In this document: positions 42,985 to 51,527 of the stretch, in pieces
Numbering within the stretch: the stretch's first letter is position 1
Layout: every line of letters starts with the position of its first letter
NCBI GenBank assembly: GCA_900542045.1
Contig: UQMI01000015.1
Location: forward strand, 1-63,529
Direction: 5' to 3'
DNA length: 63,529 nt
Source of the DNA: an uncultured Blautia sp.
GTDB lineage: Bacteria; Bacillota; Clostridia; Lachnospirales; Lachnospiraceae
Position numbers and translations under genes: made by a program
Notes under the pieces: generated by a model
The model's input: only the letters and a program-made list of their open reading frames with translations
Database searches by the model: none
Told to the model about the DNA's origin: nothing

Positions 42985-45900
42985 TTATACCTCCTTTCCT
43001 TCCTTTTTTCTTTCTTTTCTCAAGAACTCTTTTTCAAACTGCTTTGCCGGCATGGGCCTTCCATAATAAAATCCCTGTCCATATACACATCCGGCCTTCA
43101 GCAGAGCCGCTTCCTGCTGGCTGTTCTCTACTCCTTCTGCCACACAGTTCATACCCACTTTTCTGCAAATACGGGAGATGTTTTCTACCATCATACTGCT
43201 GATATTGTTTTTCGGCAGATCATTTACCAGACTCCGATCCAGCTTCACAGTATAAAATTTCACACTGCTCAGAATAGACATATTCGCATACCGGGAACCA
43301 AAATCATCCAACTCGAAACGGATCCCCACCTCTTCAAATTTTTTTACAATTTCTGCCATGGTGGATTTCTCCACATCTCCACCAGACTCTGTTACCTCCA
43401 GTTCAATCTGACGGGAAGATATTTCCGGATAACGACTTTGAATCGCCAGTACAGATGCCAATACAGTGGGATTAAAGAGTGTTTTCCTGGATATATTCAC
43501 TGAAATGCTGATTTCCGGCAGCCCCTCTTTCTTCCATTCGCTGAGCTGCTTCAATACGTTTTCCAGCATGATAAAATCCAGTTCACGGATTCCGCCATTT
43601 TGCTCCAGTTTTTCGATAAACTGCACAGGGGGAATGATATTCCCATCTGCGTCCAGACCTCTGACAAGAGCCTCCGCGCCCACCAGGCTGCCATTGCGCA
43701 TATCCACCTTCGGCTGGTAATACGCCACAAACCGTTTCTGACTGCCGGCTCCCTTTTCTTCCAGTGCCTTCACATAAGCCTGCGGCTCCATGAAAACCTC
43801 GCCCACATTTTCACAGGCCATAATGTCCTTCGCTTCTTTTACCAGCTTTCTGGCCTCAAACACCCCATCTGACCAGGTATAACCGATCCGTATCTTCCTG
43901 GGATACCGTCTCTGCAGCACCGTCCGCAGACGGAGACAGCGGCCTGTAAATACCTCCAGGATCGTATTGGGAAACAGCACTACGAACTCTGCGTCCCAGG
44001 TCCGGAAGACAAATCCTTTTCCAAATATTTTCAGCAATGTATCCGCAATATAGGAAAGCAGACTGCTGCCGTATTCAAATCCATAACTGCTGTTCAATGC
44101 GGAAAACTCCGGCACATCTACTGCCACAGCGCCCATGGCGCTGTACAGATCCGAATCCAGAGAATATACCACATTCATATAGGAACGCAGATTGGGAATC
44201 TTGCTCAATGCTCCGATCTTCTCATCTTCTTCTGCAGTATTCCGAAACCTGCGGTGCTCTTTTAATATATAGGGCAGCAATGTATTCAGAAGAGCCGCGT
44301 TTCTCACATGTTCTCTTGGATTTTCCACACAGAGAAATCCCATATTTCCGGAATCATACTTCAAAGGAAAGGCGATGAAATACCACACATCTTCACATTT
44401 TTCCTGCTTCATCACACTGCCTCTGCTCTCCATAAAAACAGGCATCTTCTCTTTCGCGCAGCGCAGCAGCAGCGGTATCTTATCCAGGCTCATGCCCGAC
44501 ATAACCTGACGGATACTGTGCCGTCCGTTCCCTGTCCACTCATAACGCATGGTCACTTCCCGTCTGTCATCCGACAACTCCAGCATATATGCCCGGGAAG
44601 CTTTGTAATACATGCCGATTCCACGCAGAACACTTTTAATGGAATTCTTCAAAGAAGTGGATGTAAGCATGGATGTCACACAGTTCAAAGCAGCCGACTG
44701 TGCTTCTCTGGAAAGAGGCAGTTCCATTTCATCTTTCTCCGCCAGCAGTTCCTGGCCTTCCTTCCGAAGATTTGTCCAGGCCCAGTCCTCGTCCTCATCC
44801 GGAAATATCACTGCATCCATGGCCGCTCCTTCCCCAAGATCACACAGATAGGAGGTTCGCAGAAGCAGCACATCATATTCTACATTTTCCGCTTTTTCCA
44901 CTACAACACCGGCAATAAACCGCAGTGTATCCAGATCCAACAGATTATTCATGGCATTCCGCATATAAGAGAAGGCATCTTCAATTCTTCTCTTTACTTC
45001 AAATTTGGAACCGGCATCCGGAATAAAGGCAATGATCTTATCATCTTTATATTTTCCCACAATACAATCCGTTCCCAGGGCAAAGGATAGACCTACTGCC
45101 AGAAAATCCTGAATGCGGCACCCTGATTTCTTATCCTGATCCCGCCTTCTGAGCCGTTCATAGCCTCCGGTGATCCAGATCATAGCCATGGCGCAGATCC
45201 TGTCCCCGCCCTGGCCAATCAGAGCTTCCGTCATGGTTCCAATGCTTCTGGCATCGTACAGACCTCCCGCCCGATCTTTCCGTATCCCGCCTTCCACCAG
45301 ATTTTCCCAGTCGTAACGCTGCTGTGCATCGCTGAAACACACAAACATATAAACATCCTTTGTGGCCGGATCCTGCTGCAGGTTCACCGTATCCCGCATC
45401 CACCGGATAGCTCCTCCGTTATTGATCCTCCGGTGCAGACGGGAAGACCAGTATTCTCCTCTCTCAAAAGCAGCCAGCAGCCCTTTCCGGCTGAACCGCT
45501 CTGAAAATTCACTGTCCTCTCCCTGAATAAACAGTCCGTCATCTCCGCTGTTGATGACCTCCGTATATGTTTTCCCGTAAGTCCAGGCCGTCCGGTTCAC
45601 GCCCTCCATCCAGATATCTTCCACGAAGTCCGCTGTAACATTGACCCGCATTCTTGCCAGGACCCGATGCCGCAAAACCTCCGGAAGAGGCCTTCTTGGA
45701 AATGCTGCCGTATAAATTCCCGAAATATCCGGAAGTTTTTCCTGAATCCCTATGGCCTTCACCGGCGTTCCATCCTGATCAAACACCATATGATACGACA
45801 TGGAAACCCACTCATAATAATTGTTTACTTGATCCCTGATGATAAAATTGCCGTTTCCTCCCTTGCTGCCAGCCAGCAGATCACTGGCAAACGCCCGAAA

Positions 45901-46674
45901 AGTGGCTGCCGAATCCGGGTGTATCATTCCATTTTCAATCAACGCTTCCGGAAAATTTTCAATGGCAGTGTTCTGATCGCAGCTCTGGGTATCCACATCA
46001 AATCTGCTGTAGCTCCTCCGCTCCAGATCGATCTCCCACAGAACCTGGGGCATCTGTTCAAAAGCCACACACAGACGTTCATTGCTTTCCCGCAGCTGCT
46101 CTTCGGTTTCCAGCAGTTCCGTCACATCTGTAGATATCTCCATTACAACAGGAAGCGAACCCGGAAAATCCTCCAGGCGCAACAGCTTGCAGCGACGCCA
46201 GATCCACGTTTCTCCGTTCCCGGAAATCCGCTGCAGGTGTTTTTCCGTCCTGCCCTTTTCCGCGGAATCCAGGATCAACTGTCTGTATTCCGCCAAATAA
46301 TCCGAATGGATTCCCATTTCCTCCAGAGTGCAGGGCAAGTCAAATTCTTTCTCATCCAACCCCAGCATTTGATAAAAACCAGAACTGGCATAAACCAGGC
46401 GGATCTGCTGCCCCACTTCCAGCAGGCAGACTCCGCCATCCATGGCATCCAGAAACGTATTCAGCTGTAGGTATCCGTTGTTGCTTCCAGACAATACGGA
46501 CCTTTCAGCGCATACTGTCATGCAGGGACCCCCCCCCCTCAAAAAATCAACCTGTATCTCTTCACCTGCAACCTGCGGTTTCTTTGCCTGTATATCCCTG
46601 TATAGCGAACCCGTGTATTCTGTTCCCCCGCAATGCTGCAGACCGCTCACTTCCTGCAGCTCTCTTCTTTCCAT
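42985..46674 (-). CDS. PAS/GAF/EAL cyclic-di-GMP phosphodiesterase with degenerate GGDEF domains
   Basis: A 1229-aa soluble multidomain protein. PAS-like domains fill residues 65-430 (MDGGVCLLEVGQQIRLVYAS at the first). A degenerate GGDEF-like domain follows (450-630; VGKYKDDKIIAF at the signature), then a GAF-like region (660-800), a second degenerate GGDEF (830-970; FRTWDAEFVVLF) and a full EAL domain. EAL catalytic residues are present: AEALVRG, SVNISR, ELEVTES, ELDDFGS, VKLDRSLV, VAEGVEN, GQGFYYGRP. It should hydrolyse c-di-GMP. The ATG at 46674 has AGAGGGA upstream. A run of ten G lies at codons 46-49. Confidence 0.88.
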   Translation of the reverse strand: MERRELQEVSGLQHCGGTEYTGSLYRDIQAKKPQVAGEEIQVDFLRGGGPCMTVCAERSVLSGSNNGYLQLNTFLDAMDGGVCLLEVGQQIRLVYASSGFYQMLGLDEKEFDLPCTLEEMGIHSDYLAEYRQLILDSAEKGRTEKHLQRISGNGETWIWRRCKLLRLEDFPGSLPVVMEISTDVTELLETEEQLRESNERLCVAFEQMPQVLWEIDLERRSYSRFDVDTQSCDQNTAIENFPEALIENGMIHPDSAATFRAFASDLLAGSKGGNGNFIIRDQVNNYYEWVSMSYHMVFDQDGTPVKAIGIQEKLPDISGIYTAAFPRRPLPEVLRHRVLARMRVNVTADFVEDIWMEGVNRTAWTYGKTYTEVINSGDDGLFIQGEDSEFSERFSRKGLLAAFERGEYWSSRLHRRINNGGAIRWMRDTVNLQQDPATKDVYMFVCFSDAQQRYDWENLVEGGIRKDRAGGLYDARSIGTMTEALIGQGGDRICAMAMIWITGGYERLRRRDQDKKSGCRIQDFLAVGLSFALGTDCIVGKYKDDKIIAFIPDAGSKFEVKRRIEDAFSYMRNAMNNLLDLDTLRFIAGVVVEKAENVEYDVLLLRTSYLCDLGEGAAMDAVIFPDEDEDWAWTNLRKEGQELLAEKDEMELPLSREAQSAALNCVTSMLTSTSLKNSIKSVLRGIGMYYKASRAYMLELSDDRREVTMRYEWTGNGRHSIRQVMSGMSLDKIPLLLRCAKEKMPVFMESRGSVMKQEKCEDVWYFIAFPLKYDSGNMGFLCVENPREHVRNAALLNTLLPYILKEHRRFRNTAEEDEKIGALSKIPNLRSYMNVVYSLDSDLYSAMGAVAVDVPEFSALNSSYGFEYGSSLLSYIADTLLKIFGKGFVFRTWDAEFVVLFPNTILEVFTGRCLRLRTVLQRRYPRKIRIGYTWSDGVFEARKLVKEAKDIMACENVGEVFMEPQAYVKALEEKGAGSQKRFVAYYQPKVDMRNGSLVGAEALVRGLDADGNIIPPVQFIEKLEQNGGIRELDFIMLENVLKQLSEWKKEGLPEISISVNISRKTLFNPTVLASVLAIQSRYPEISSRQIELEVTESGGDVEKSTMAEIVKKFEEVGIRFELDDFGSRYANMSILSSVKFYTVKLDRSLVNDLPKNNISSMMVENISRICRKVGMNCVAEGVENSQQEAALLKAGCVYGQGFYYGRPMPAKQFEKEFLRKERKKEGKEV
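46529..46538 (-). repeat. Homopolymer of ten G (minus strand) inside the EAL protein gene
   Basis: The tract encodes Arg-Gly-Gly-Gly near residue 46 and is in frame at ten G. Loss or gain of one base would truncate the long protein, while an in-frame ATG four codons downstream (46522) could restart translation. This is the usual layout of a slipped-strand phase-variation switch. Confidence 0.7.
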
Positions 46675-46861
46675 TGAGTTCCCTCTTTCTTATCTATCCA
46701 GACTTTTTTAGTATGATTTAAAATTCCACGTATTTCTTGTATTATACCACAATTCCAAAAAAACAACGGAATTTCCTGCATTTTTTTCATACAATTTTTT
46801 CATATATTCTTTGGATGGGCAATAAATCTCTTTTTCCGAAAACTGAAATCTGAAAAAACTA

Positions 46862-46890
46862 TTCAAATCCACCTGCAAAATTGGTATAAT
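46862..46890 (+). promoter_or_regulatory. Promoter of the second priming transferase gene
   Basis: TTCAAA (46862-46867), a 17-nt spacer and TATAAT (46885-46890) predict a leader of about 40 nt to the ATG at 46938. Confidence 0.65.
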
Positions 46891-46937
46891 AAGATCAGGA
46901 ATTGGCAGTTCATACAAAAGGGGAGGAGGAAGTGGTA

Positions 46938-48338
46938 ATGAAAAAAGGCTGGCTGCGTCATCTGGACTTTATTATCATGGATGTTCTGTCTATTATATTA
47001 TCGGTTACTTTTGCCTTTTTTCTTACAGGCTCATTTTTAACATATCTTCGAAATTACTGGCCTATGTATCCCTTTTTCGCCTTTGTGCATATTTCCACCT
47101 GCATTCTCCTGGATGCCTATAACGGAATCCTGCAGAGGGGCTATCTGAAAGAATTCACCGCTCTGCTGAAGCAGGAATTTTTCATTGCTTCGGTTTTAAT
47201 TTTCTCTTTTTACTTTTTTATGGACAAACCCGAACAGTTTCAGCGCTTTTTTATCACCTATTTTGCTGCAGTCTTTCCACTGACTTACATCATCCGTTTC
47301 CTGCACAAATTTTATCTGCGCTATCGCTATAACAAAGTAAAATACTGCCGGCAGATCGTCATCGCCACCACCAAAGACGCCGCCCAGCAGATCATTGAAA
47401 CCATCACCGCTTCTGCCATTCGAAATTATCAGTTTTTTGGACTTGTGATCCTGAACTGTTCCATGATCGGGCAAAAAATAGGCAATGTAACGGTATCCGC
47501 TGACCGGGATACCTTTATGGATTATATTCAGCAAAACGTAGTCGATGAAATTTTTCTCAACATACCGGAAAATTCTGCCCTGACCCTTCAGCTGGCTCGT
47601 GAACTGCTGCAGATGGGTCTTACTGTGCATATTTATATGGAAGACTCTTACCAGTCCCTTCCCAATCGCTCCATTGGCAATGTGTTCGGATACAATGTAC
47701 TGTCTACAACCATAAGCCCCATCTCGTTTCGCCAGACTCTCGGCAAACGTCTCCTGGACATCCTGGGCGGAATCGTAGGCTGCTTTCTCACTCTGATCCT
47801 TACCTTGCTCATCGGACCTGTCATTTACATAAAATCGCCGGGCCCTATTTTCTTTTCCCAGATCCGTGTAGGGAAGCATGGACGGGAATTTAAACTGTAC
47901 AAATTCCGTTCTATGTACATGGATGCAGAAGAACGTAAGAAAGAATTAATGGAACAAAACCAGGTCTCCGATGGACTGATGTTCAAGATCGAAGATGATC
48001 CCAGGATCATCCGGGGAATCGGCCAGTTCATCCGCAGGACCAGTCTGGATGAATTCCCTCAATTCTGGAATGTGCTTAAAGGTGATATGTCAATGGTAGG
48101 CACCCGGCCCCCCACCATTGATGAATACCGGAAGTACAGCCCGCATCACAAAAAACGGCTGAGTATGCTTCCAGGCATCACCGGTCTCTGGCAGGTCAGC
48201 GGCCGAAGCGCTATTACAGATTTTGAAGAGGTTGTACGGCTGGATACCCAATATATAGAAAACTGGAGTCTGGAGCTGGACCTTAAAATTCTTCTGAAAA
48301 CACTGACAAAGGTATGGAACAGCAGAGATGCTTATTAA
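46938..48338 (+). CDS. Undecaprenyl-phosphate sugar phosphotransferase, second copy
   Basis: A 466-aa polyprenyl glycosylphosphotransferase: four N-terminal helices, a CoA-binding-like middle region and the catalytic domain with FKLYKFRSMYMDAEERK, RRTSLDEFPQFWNVL, MVGTRPPTIDEY and ITGLWQVSGRS. It is a different subgroup from 30449-31873, with the longer MEQNQVSDGLMFK insertion of CpsE/EpsL-type enzymes. GGGAGGAGG precedes the ATG. It stands alone, and the glycan it initiates is encoded elsewhere. Confidence 0.9.
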   Translation: MKKGWLRHLDFIIMDVLSIILSVTFAFFLTGSFLTYLRNYWPMYPFFAFVHISTCILLDAYNGILQRGYLKEFTALLKQEFFIASVLIFSFYFFMDKPEQFQRFFITYFAAVFPLTYIIRFLHKFYLRYRYNKVKYCRQIVIATTKDAAQQIIETITASAIRNYQFFGLVILNCSMIGQKIGNVTVSADRDTFMDYIQQNVVDEIFLNIPENSALTLQLARELLQMGLTVHIYMEDSYQSLPNRSIGNVFGYNVLSTTISPISFRQTLGKRLLDILGGIVGCFLTLILTLLIGPVIYIKSPGPIFFSQIRVGKHGREFKLYKFRSMYMDAEERKKELMEQNQVSDGLMFKIEDDPRIIRGIGQFIRRTSLDEFPQFWNVLKGDMSMVGTRPPTIDEYRKYSPHHKKRLSMLPGITGLWQVSGRSAITDFEEVVRLDTQYIENWSLELDLKILLKTLTKVWNSRDAY

Positions 48339-48453
48339 CAAATTTCACCGAAAAACGGCCAGGCAGAACCCTGGCCCCTTCTGTTGCCCCCCAAACAGTC
48401 AGGATGGCAAAAAGACAGCAGAAGAATCCCCTCACACCAAAAAAGGAGAAAAT

Positions 48454-48487
48454 ACCGCAGCTCATTCGCTGCGGTGTCTTTTTCTGT
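48454..48487 (+). terminator. Intrinsic terminator of the priming transferase gene
   Basis: ACCGCAGC and GCTGCGGT arms with a 6-nt loop are followed by GTCTTTTTCTG. The stop codon of the convergent flavodoxin-like gene lies in the loop. Confidence 0.85.
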
Positions 48488-48992
48488 ATAACTTATATTT
48501 TTTCAGCTCATCCCTCAGACGTTTCCGAATCTCTTTCCTTGGAATCTTCCCCTCTTCCTCCCGGAACAGAAGATTCTCATTTCCACGCTCCAGATCATTC
48601 ATGATTTTCCGGACAGCTGAAACCACATTGTATCCATTTTTTTCCAAAACATATTCTGTATAGAGATTTTTTACCTGAAATCCTCTTTCTTCCAAAAGGG
48701 AATGGGCAACCCGCAGAGCATTAAATTCCCTGCTTCCTCCAGTAACCACAAGAGCATGCTTTTCTGTCTTTCCCATAATCAGATGGCTGATCAGATATCT
48801 GATTTCTTTTGGAATCGACCCTTTTTCGCTTTCAAAAAGAAACAGCACCACTTTTCCATCCTCAAAAATAATTTTTTCCGACTGAAAATCCCTGGCTATT
48901 TTGCAGGTCACATTCTCATATCGCTCCAGTTCCTCCACATACTTCCTGCAGCTGCTTTTTTCAGCATCGTAAAAAACTGTGATCTGTTTCAT
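48462..48992 (-). CDS. Flavodoxin-like fold protein of unknown function
   Basis: A 176-aa protein beginning KQITVFYDAEKSSCRKYVEE, with alternating beta/alpha pattern and a core VLFLFESEKGSIPKEI and ALVVTGGSREFNALRVAHSL. It resembles NADPH-dependent FMN reductase or flavodoxin proteins but the phosphate-binding loop is not canonical. The C-terminal 35 residues are very basic (RKEIRKRLRDELKKYKLYRKR). AAGGAGAG precedes the ATG. It lies downstream of the marR gene in the same direction and may be a target of that repressor. Confidence 0.55.
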   Translation of the reverse strand: MKQITVFYDAEKSSCRKYVEELERYENVTCKIARDFQSEKIIFEDGKVVLFLFESEKGSIPKEIRYLISHLIMGKTEKHALVVTGGSREFNALRVAHSLLEERGFQVKNLYTEYVLEKNGYNVVSAVRKIMNDLERGNENLLFREEEGKIPRKEIRKRLRDELKKYKLYRKRHRSE

Positions 48993-49110
48993 CCCGCTCT
49001 CTCCTTCCTTATTCCTTCCCTCTCAATGTTCCATCCGCATTCTTCCTGTTTTTATTTAAATAATAAATCTTTTAATTTTAAACAATATGAATATAACAAA
49101 CAGAGTATAC

Positions 49111-49150
49111 TTCTGTCACAGAACAACAGAAACACTTCTCTGTGACAGAA
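49111..49150. repeat. 12-bp inverted repeat between marR and the flavodoxin-like gene
   Basis: Perfect arms TTCTGTCACAGA / TCTGTGACAGAA are separated by 16 nt in the 204-bp gap. No T-tract follows, so it could be a weak terminator, an mRNA element or a regulator site. Confidence 0.6.
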
Positions 49151-49196
49151 AACATACCCGGCCGCTGATACGTATATACTGCCGTCCGTTCGGGTA

Positions 49197-49652
49197 CTAG
49201 CCTTCGTCCGATACAATTGCCTCAATATTATGGCTCACCTTGACCGCAATAGAACCCAATGCCTCCAATTCCTCAGGCGTAACATCCTGAAAAATAATCT
49301 TTCTTACCTTTTCATGGATCTCTCCCAGTTTTTCGATTACAGAGTCTACCTTCGGCGTCAGATAATTGTGGGTACAGCGCCTGTCCTCTCTGTCCTGCTC
49401 CATCTCCACATATCCCATCTTCTGCAGACGGCTTAAAGACTGGGATATATGTCCTCTGGTAAACATATGCAGTTCCATAATATCCTTGGATGTATTCCGT
49501 TCTTTCGCATTATGAAGAAAGATCAGAATCTGCATGTCCACTTTATTCAGGCCATACTCCTTTTGAATTGGCTCCATTTCTTTCTCCAGAAGCATCCGAA
49601 ACTGTCTTCCATATAAAAAAGCTTCTACCGCATAGTTCAGCATTTCTTTCAC
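49197..49652 (-). CDS. MarR-family transcriptional regulator
   Basis: A 151-aa winged-helix protein: NKVDMQILIFLHN, the recognition region MELHMFTRGHISQSLSRLQ, the wing MEQDREDRRCTHNYLT and a C-terminal dimerisation helix. It replaces the usual LT..G with LTPKVDSVI. A palindrome at its own promoter fits autorepression. Its ligand is unknown. Confidence 0.9.
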   Translation of the reverse strand: MKEMLNYAVEAFLYGRQFRMLLEKEMEPIQKEYGLNKVDMQILIFLHNAKERNTSKDIMELHMFTRGHISQSLSRLQKMGYVEMEQDREDRRCTHNYLTPKVDSVIEKLGEIHEKVRKIIFQDVTPEELEALGSIAVKVSHNIEAIVSDEG

Positions 49653-49722
49653 CTCTCGCTTTTCTTTCTGGAATTCCCGAATTTCCGGTCCCCTTACAGG
49701 AAATTGCTGCAGTAAGATTCAT

Positions 49723-49742
49723 ATAGTTTAAAATTAAACTAT
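49723..49742. promoter_or_regulatory. MarR operator palindrome
   Basis: ATAGTTTAAAATTAAACTAT is a perfect 9-bp inverted repeat with a 2-nt spacer. It lies just downstream of the predicted transcription start of marR, a position suited to autorepression. Confidence 0.75.
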
Positions 49743-49752
49743 CTTTTCTCTT

Positions 49753-49780
49753 ATCATAGCACAATTTTGGAAACTGTCAA
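49753..49780 (-). promoter_or_regulatory. Promoter of marR
   Basis: On the minus strand TTGACA (49775-49780), a 16-nt spacer and TATGAT (49753-49758) precede the operator and the marR start. Confidence 0.7.
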
Positions 49781-49793
49781 GCCTTCTGTACCA

Positions 49794-51527
49794 TCAAACC
49801 ATCCCGTCTGCATCTGTCCTGTACTCTACCATGTCCGCCGCAAAAAGGGCAGCGCCCAGAGCTCCGCAAAGCTGTGCTTCCTCCAGGATCACCAGAGATG
49901 TACCCAGCTTTTCTTCCAGTGTCTGTACCAGCCCCTGATTCTTTGCCACACCGCCAGTCATCATATATTTTTCTTCTCCGCCCACACGTTTGACCAGCGC
50001 TGCGGTCTTTACTGCAACTGCCTTGTTCAGACCATGAACAATATCATCTGCTGCCTTATTCTGCGCAATCAGCGATACCACTTCCGATTCCGCAAATACG
50101 GTACACATACTGGAAATCGTGATATCTTCCTTATAATTCAGACCTGTCCGGCTCATCTCATCCAGGTTCATCTCCATGGTTCTGGCCATCATCTCCAGAA
50201 ACCTTCCCGTTCCGGCCGCACATTTGTCATTCATGGCAAAATTCACCACGCCGCCCTCTTCATCAATACGGATCACTTTACTGTCCTGGCCGCCGATATC
50301 CACCACAGTCCTGACCTGAGGATCCAGAAAATGCGCGCCTCTGGCATGGCAGGTGATTTCCGTGATACTCTTGTCTCCGCTCTGGATAGCGGTCCGCCCA
50401 TATCCGGTAGTTACCAGAGCGTCAATGTCTTCCCGTTTCAGCCCGGCTTTATCCAGTGCCTCCTGCAGAGCACGTTCTGCTCCCGCGGCGGCTCCTGCTC
50501 CTGTTGGAAGGATAACTCCTGTCACGATCTCTTTATTGCGATTCAGGATCACCACATCTGTACTGGTAGATCCGCTGTCAATGCCTGCAAAATATCCTTT
50601 TCCCATTTTCTTTTCCTTTCTCTGTTCCCCCTCCGGCGCAATGCTCTCTGCAAATGCTTCCAGACGAGTCAGAAGCTGTCCGCTGCTCTGCACGGTATAA
50701 TCTGATTCAATCTTCAGAATTGGAACCTCCGTATGCTGCTTCAGCTGTGCGTACTCAAAACTGTAGAAGTCACAGAATTTCACCGTATGATAGATAACGC
50801 CCCGCAGCTTCGGGTCGTTATACAACTGCTTTCTCCCGGAATGATCCATCATCCGCATACAGGGCATCTGCCCCAGCAGTTCACCTGCATACCAGTCCAG
50901 CAGCCAGTCCGGCGGACAGCCGAATTCTTCTGCATCCTCCTGTCTCTCTTCTTCTGTTCCCTGTTCCGGTCCGGCAGGAGGCTGGGTCTCCCCCACCGAA
51001 CGGTTGTGTACACAGGTATCGTTCTCCACCGGAAAAGGCATGGCCTGCTCTACCATCTCAAATAACTCATTGCCCATCCGCGCTCCCAGCACGCTGAGGT
51101 ACGGTTCCGATACCCGCTCTTTTTTCCGGAATGCCTGTCGGAACCTGTCTTCCCGGAAGGAAGTCCCCTTATAGGCGCCGTAGGCCTGTATCAGCCCTTT
51201 CAGCTGCTGCACCGTGCGCTCTCTGCTGCATTCTCCGCTGCTGTGCAGCATATCCACCAGATAGAGAAAATCCAGTTTGCCCGAATCCTCCAGCACATCA
51301 CAGACACTTCGTATGGTATCACAGCAGTTTACCAGCACCAGTTCTTTTACTTTTCCGCTCATCACTGCTTCCAACAGGGCTTTGCCAAAACCGCAGATGT
51401 TTGGATGCGCAATCTGATCTGCCAGATCAAATCCCCTGGGCATCTCATTCAGATTCGCACACTGGGCTCCCATGGCCTCCAGCAGTTCCACGGGAGTATA
51501 TTTGCAGATATAATACGTCTTATTCAT
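49794..51527 (-). CDS. 2-hydroxyacyl-CoA dehydratase activator ATPase with N-terminal B-subunit-like domain
   Basis: A 577-aa fusion. Residues 1-290 resemble a HgdB/YjiM-type 2-hydroxyacyl-CoA dehydratase subunit (KYTPVELLEAMGA, LVLVNCCDTIRSVCDVLE, MRMMDHSGRKQLY). Residues 315-577 are a complete BadF/HgdC activator: GIDSGSTSTDVVIL, VTTGYGRTA, DIGGQDSKVI and the two cluster cysteines in NDKCAAGTGRFLE and SSMCTVFAESEVVSL. The ATPase half transfers low-potential electrons to the partner. The usual organisation is two separate genes. GGAGGAG precedes the ATG at 51527; the gene overlaps its partner by 8 nt. Confidence 0.85.
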   Translation of the reverse strand: MNKTYYICKYTPVELLEAMGAQCANLNEMPRGFDLADQIAHPNICGFGKALLEAVMSGKVKELVLVNCCDTIRSVCDVLEDSGKLDFLYLVDMLHSSGECSRERTVQQLKGLIQAYGAYKGTSFREDRFRQAFRKKERVSEPYLSVLGARMGNELFEMVEQAMPFPVENDTCVHNRSVGETQPPAGPEQGTEEERQEDAEEFGCPPDWLLDWYAGELLGQMPCMRMMDHSGRKQLYNDPKLRGVIYHTVKFCDFYSFEYAQLKQHTEVPILKIESDYTVQSSGQLLTRLEAFAESIAPEGEQRKEKKMGKGYFAGIDSGSTSTDVVILNRNKEIVTGVILPTGAGAAAGAERALQEALDKAGLKREDIDALVTTGYGRTAIQSGDKSITEITCHARGAHFLDPQVRTVVDIGGQDSKVIRIDEEGGVVNFAMNDKCAAGTGRFLEMMARTMEMNLDEMSRTGLNYKEDITISSMCTVFAESEVVSLIAQNKAADDIVHGLNKAVAVKTAALVKRVGGEEKYMMTGGVAKNQGLVQTLEEKLGTSLVILEEAQLCGALGAALFAADMVEYRTDADGMV

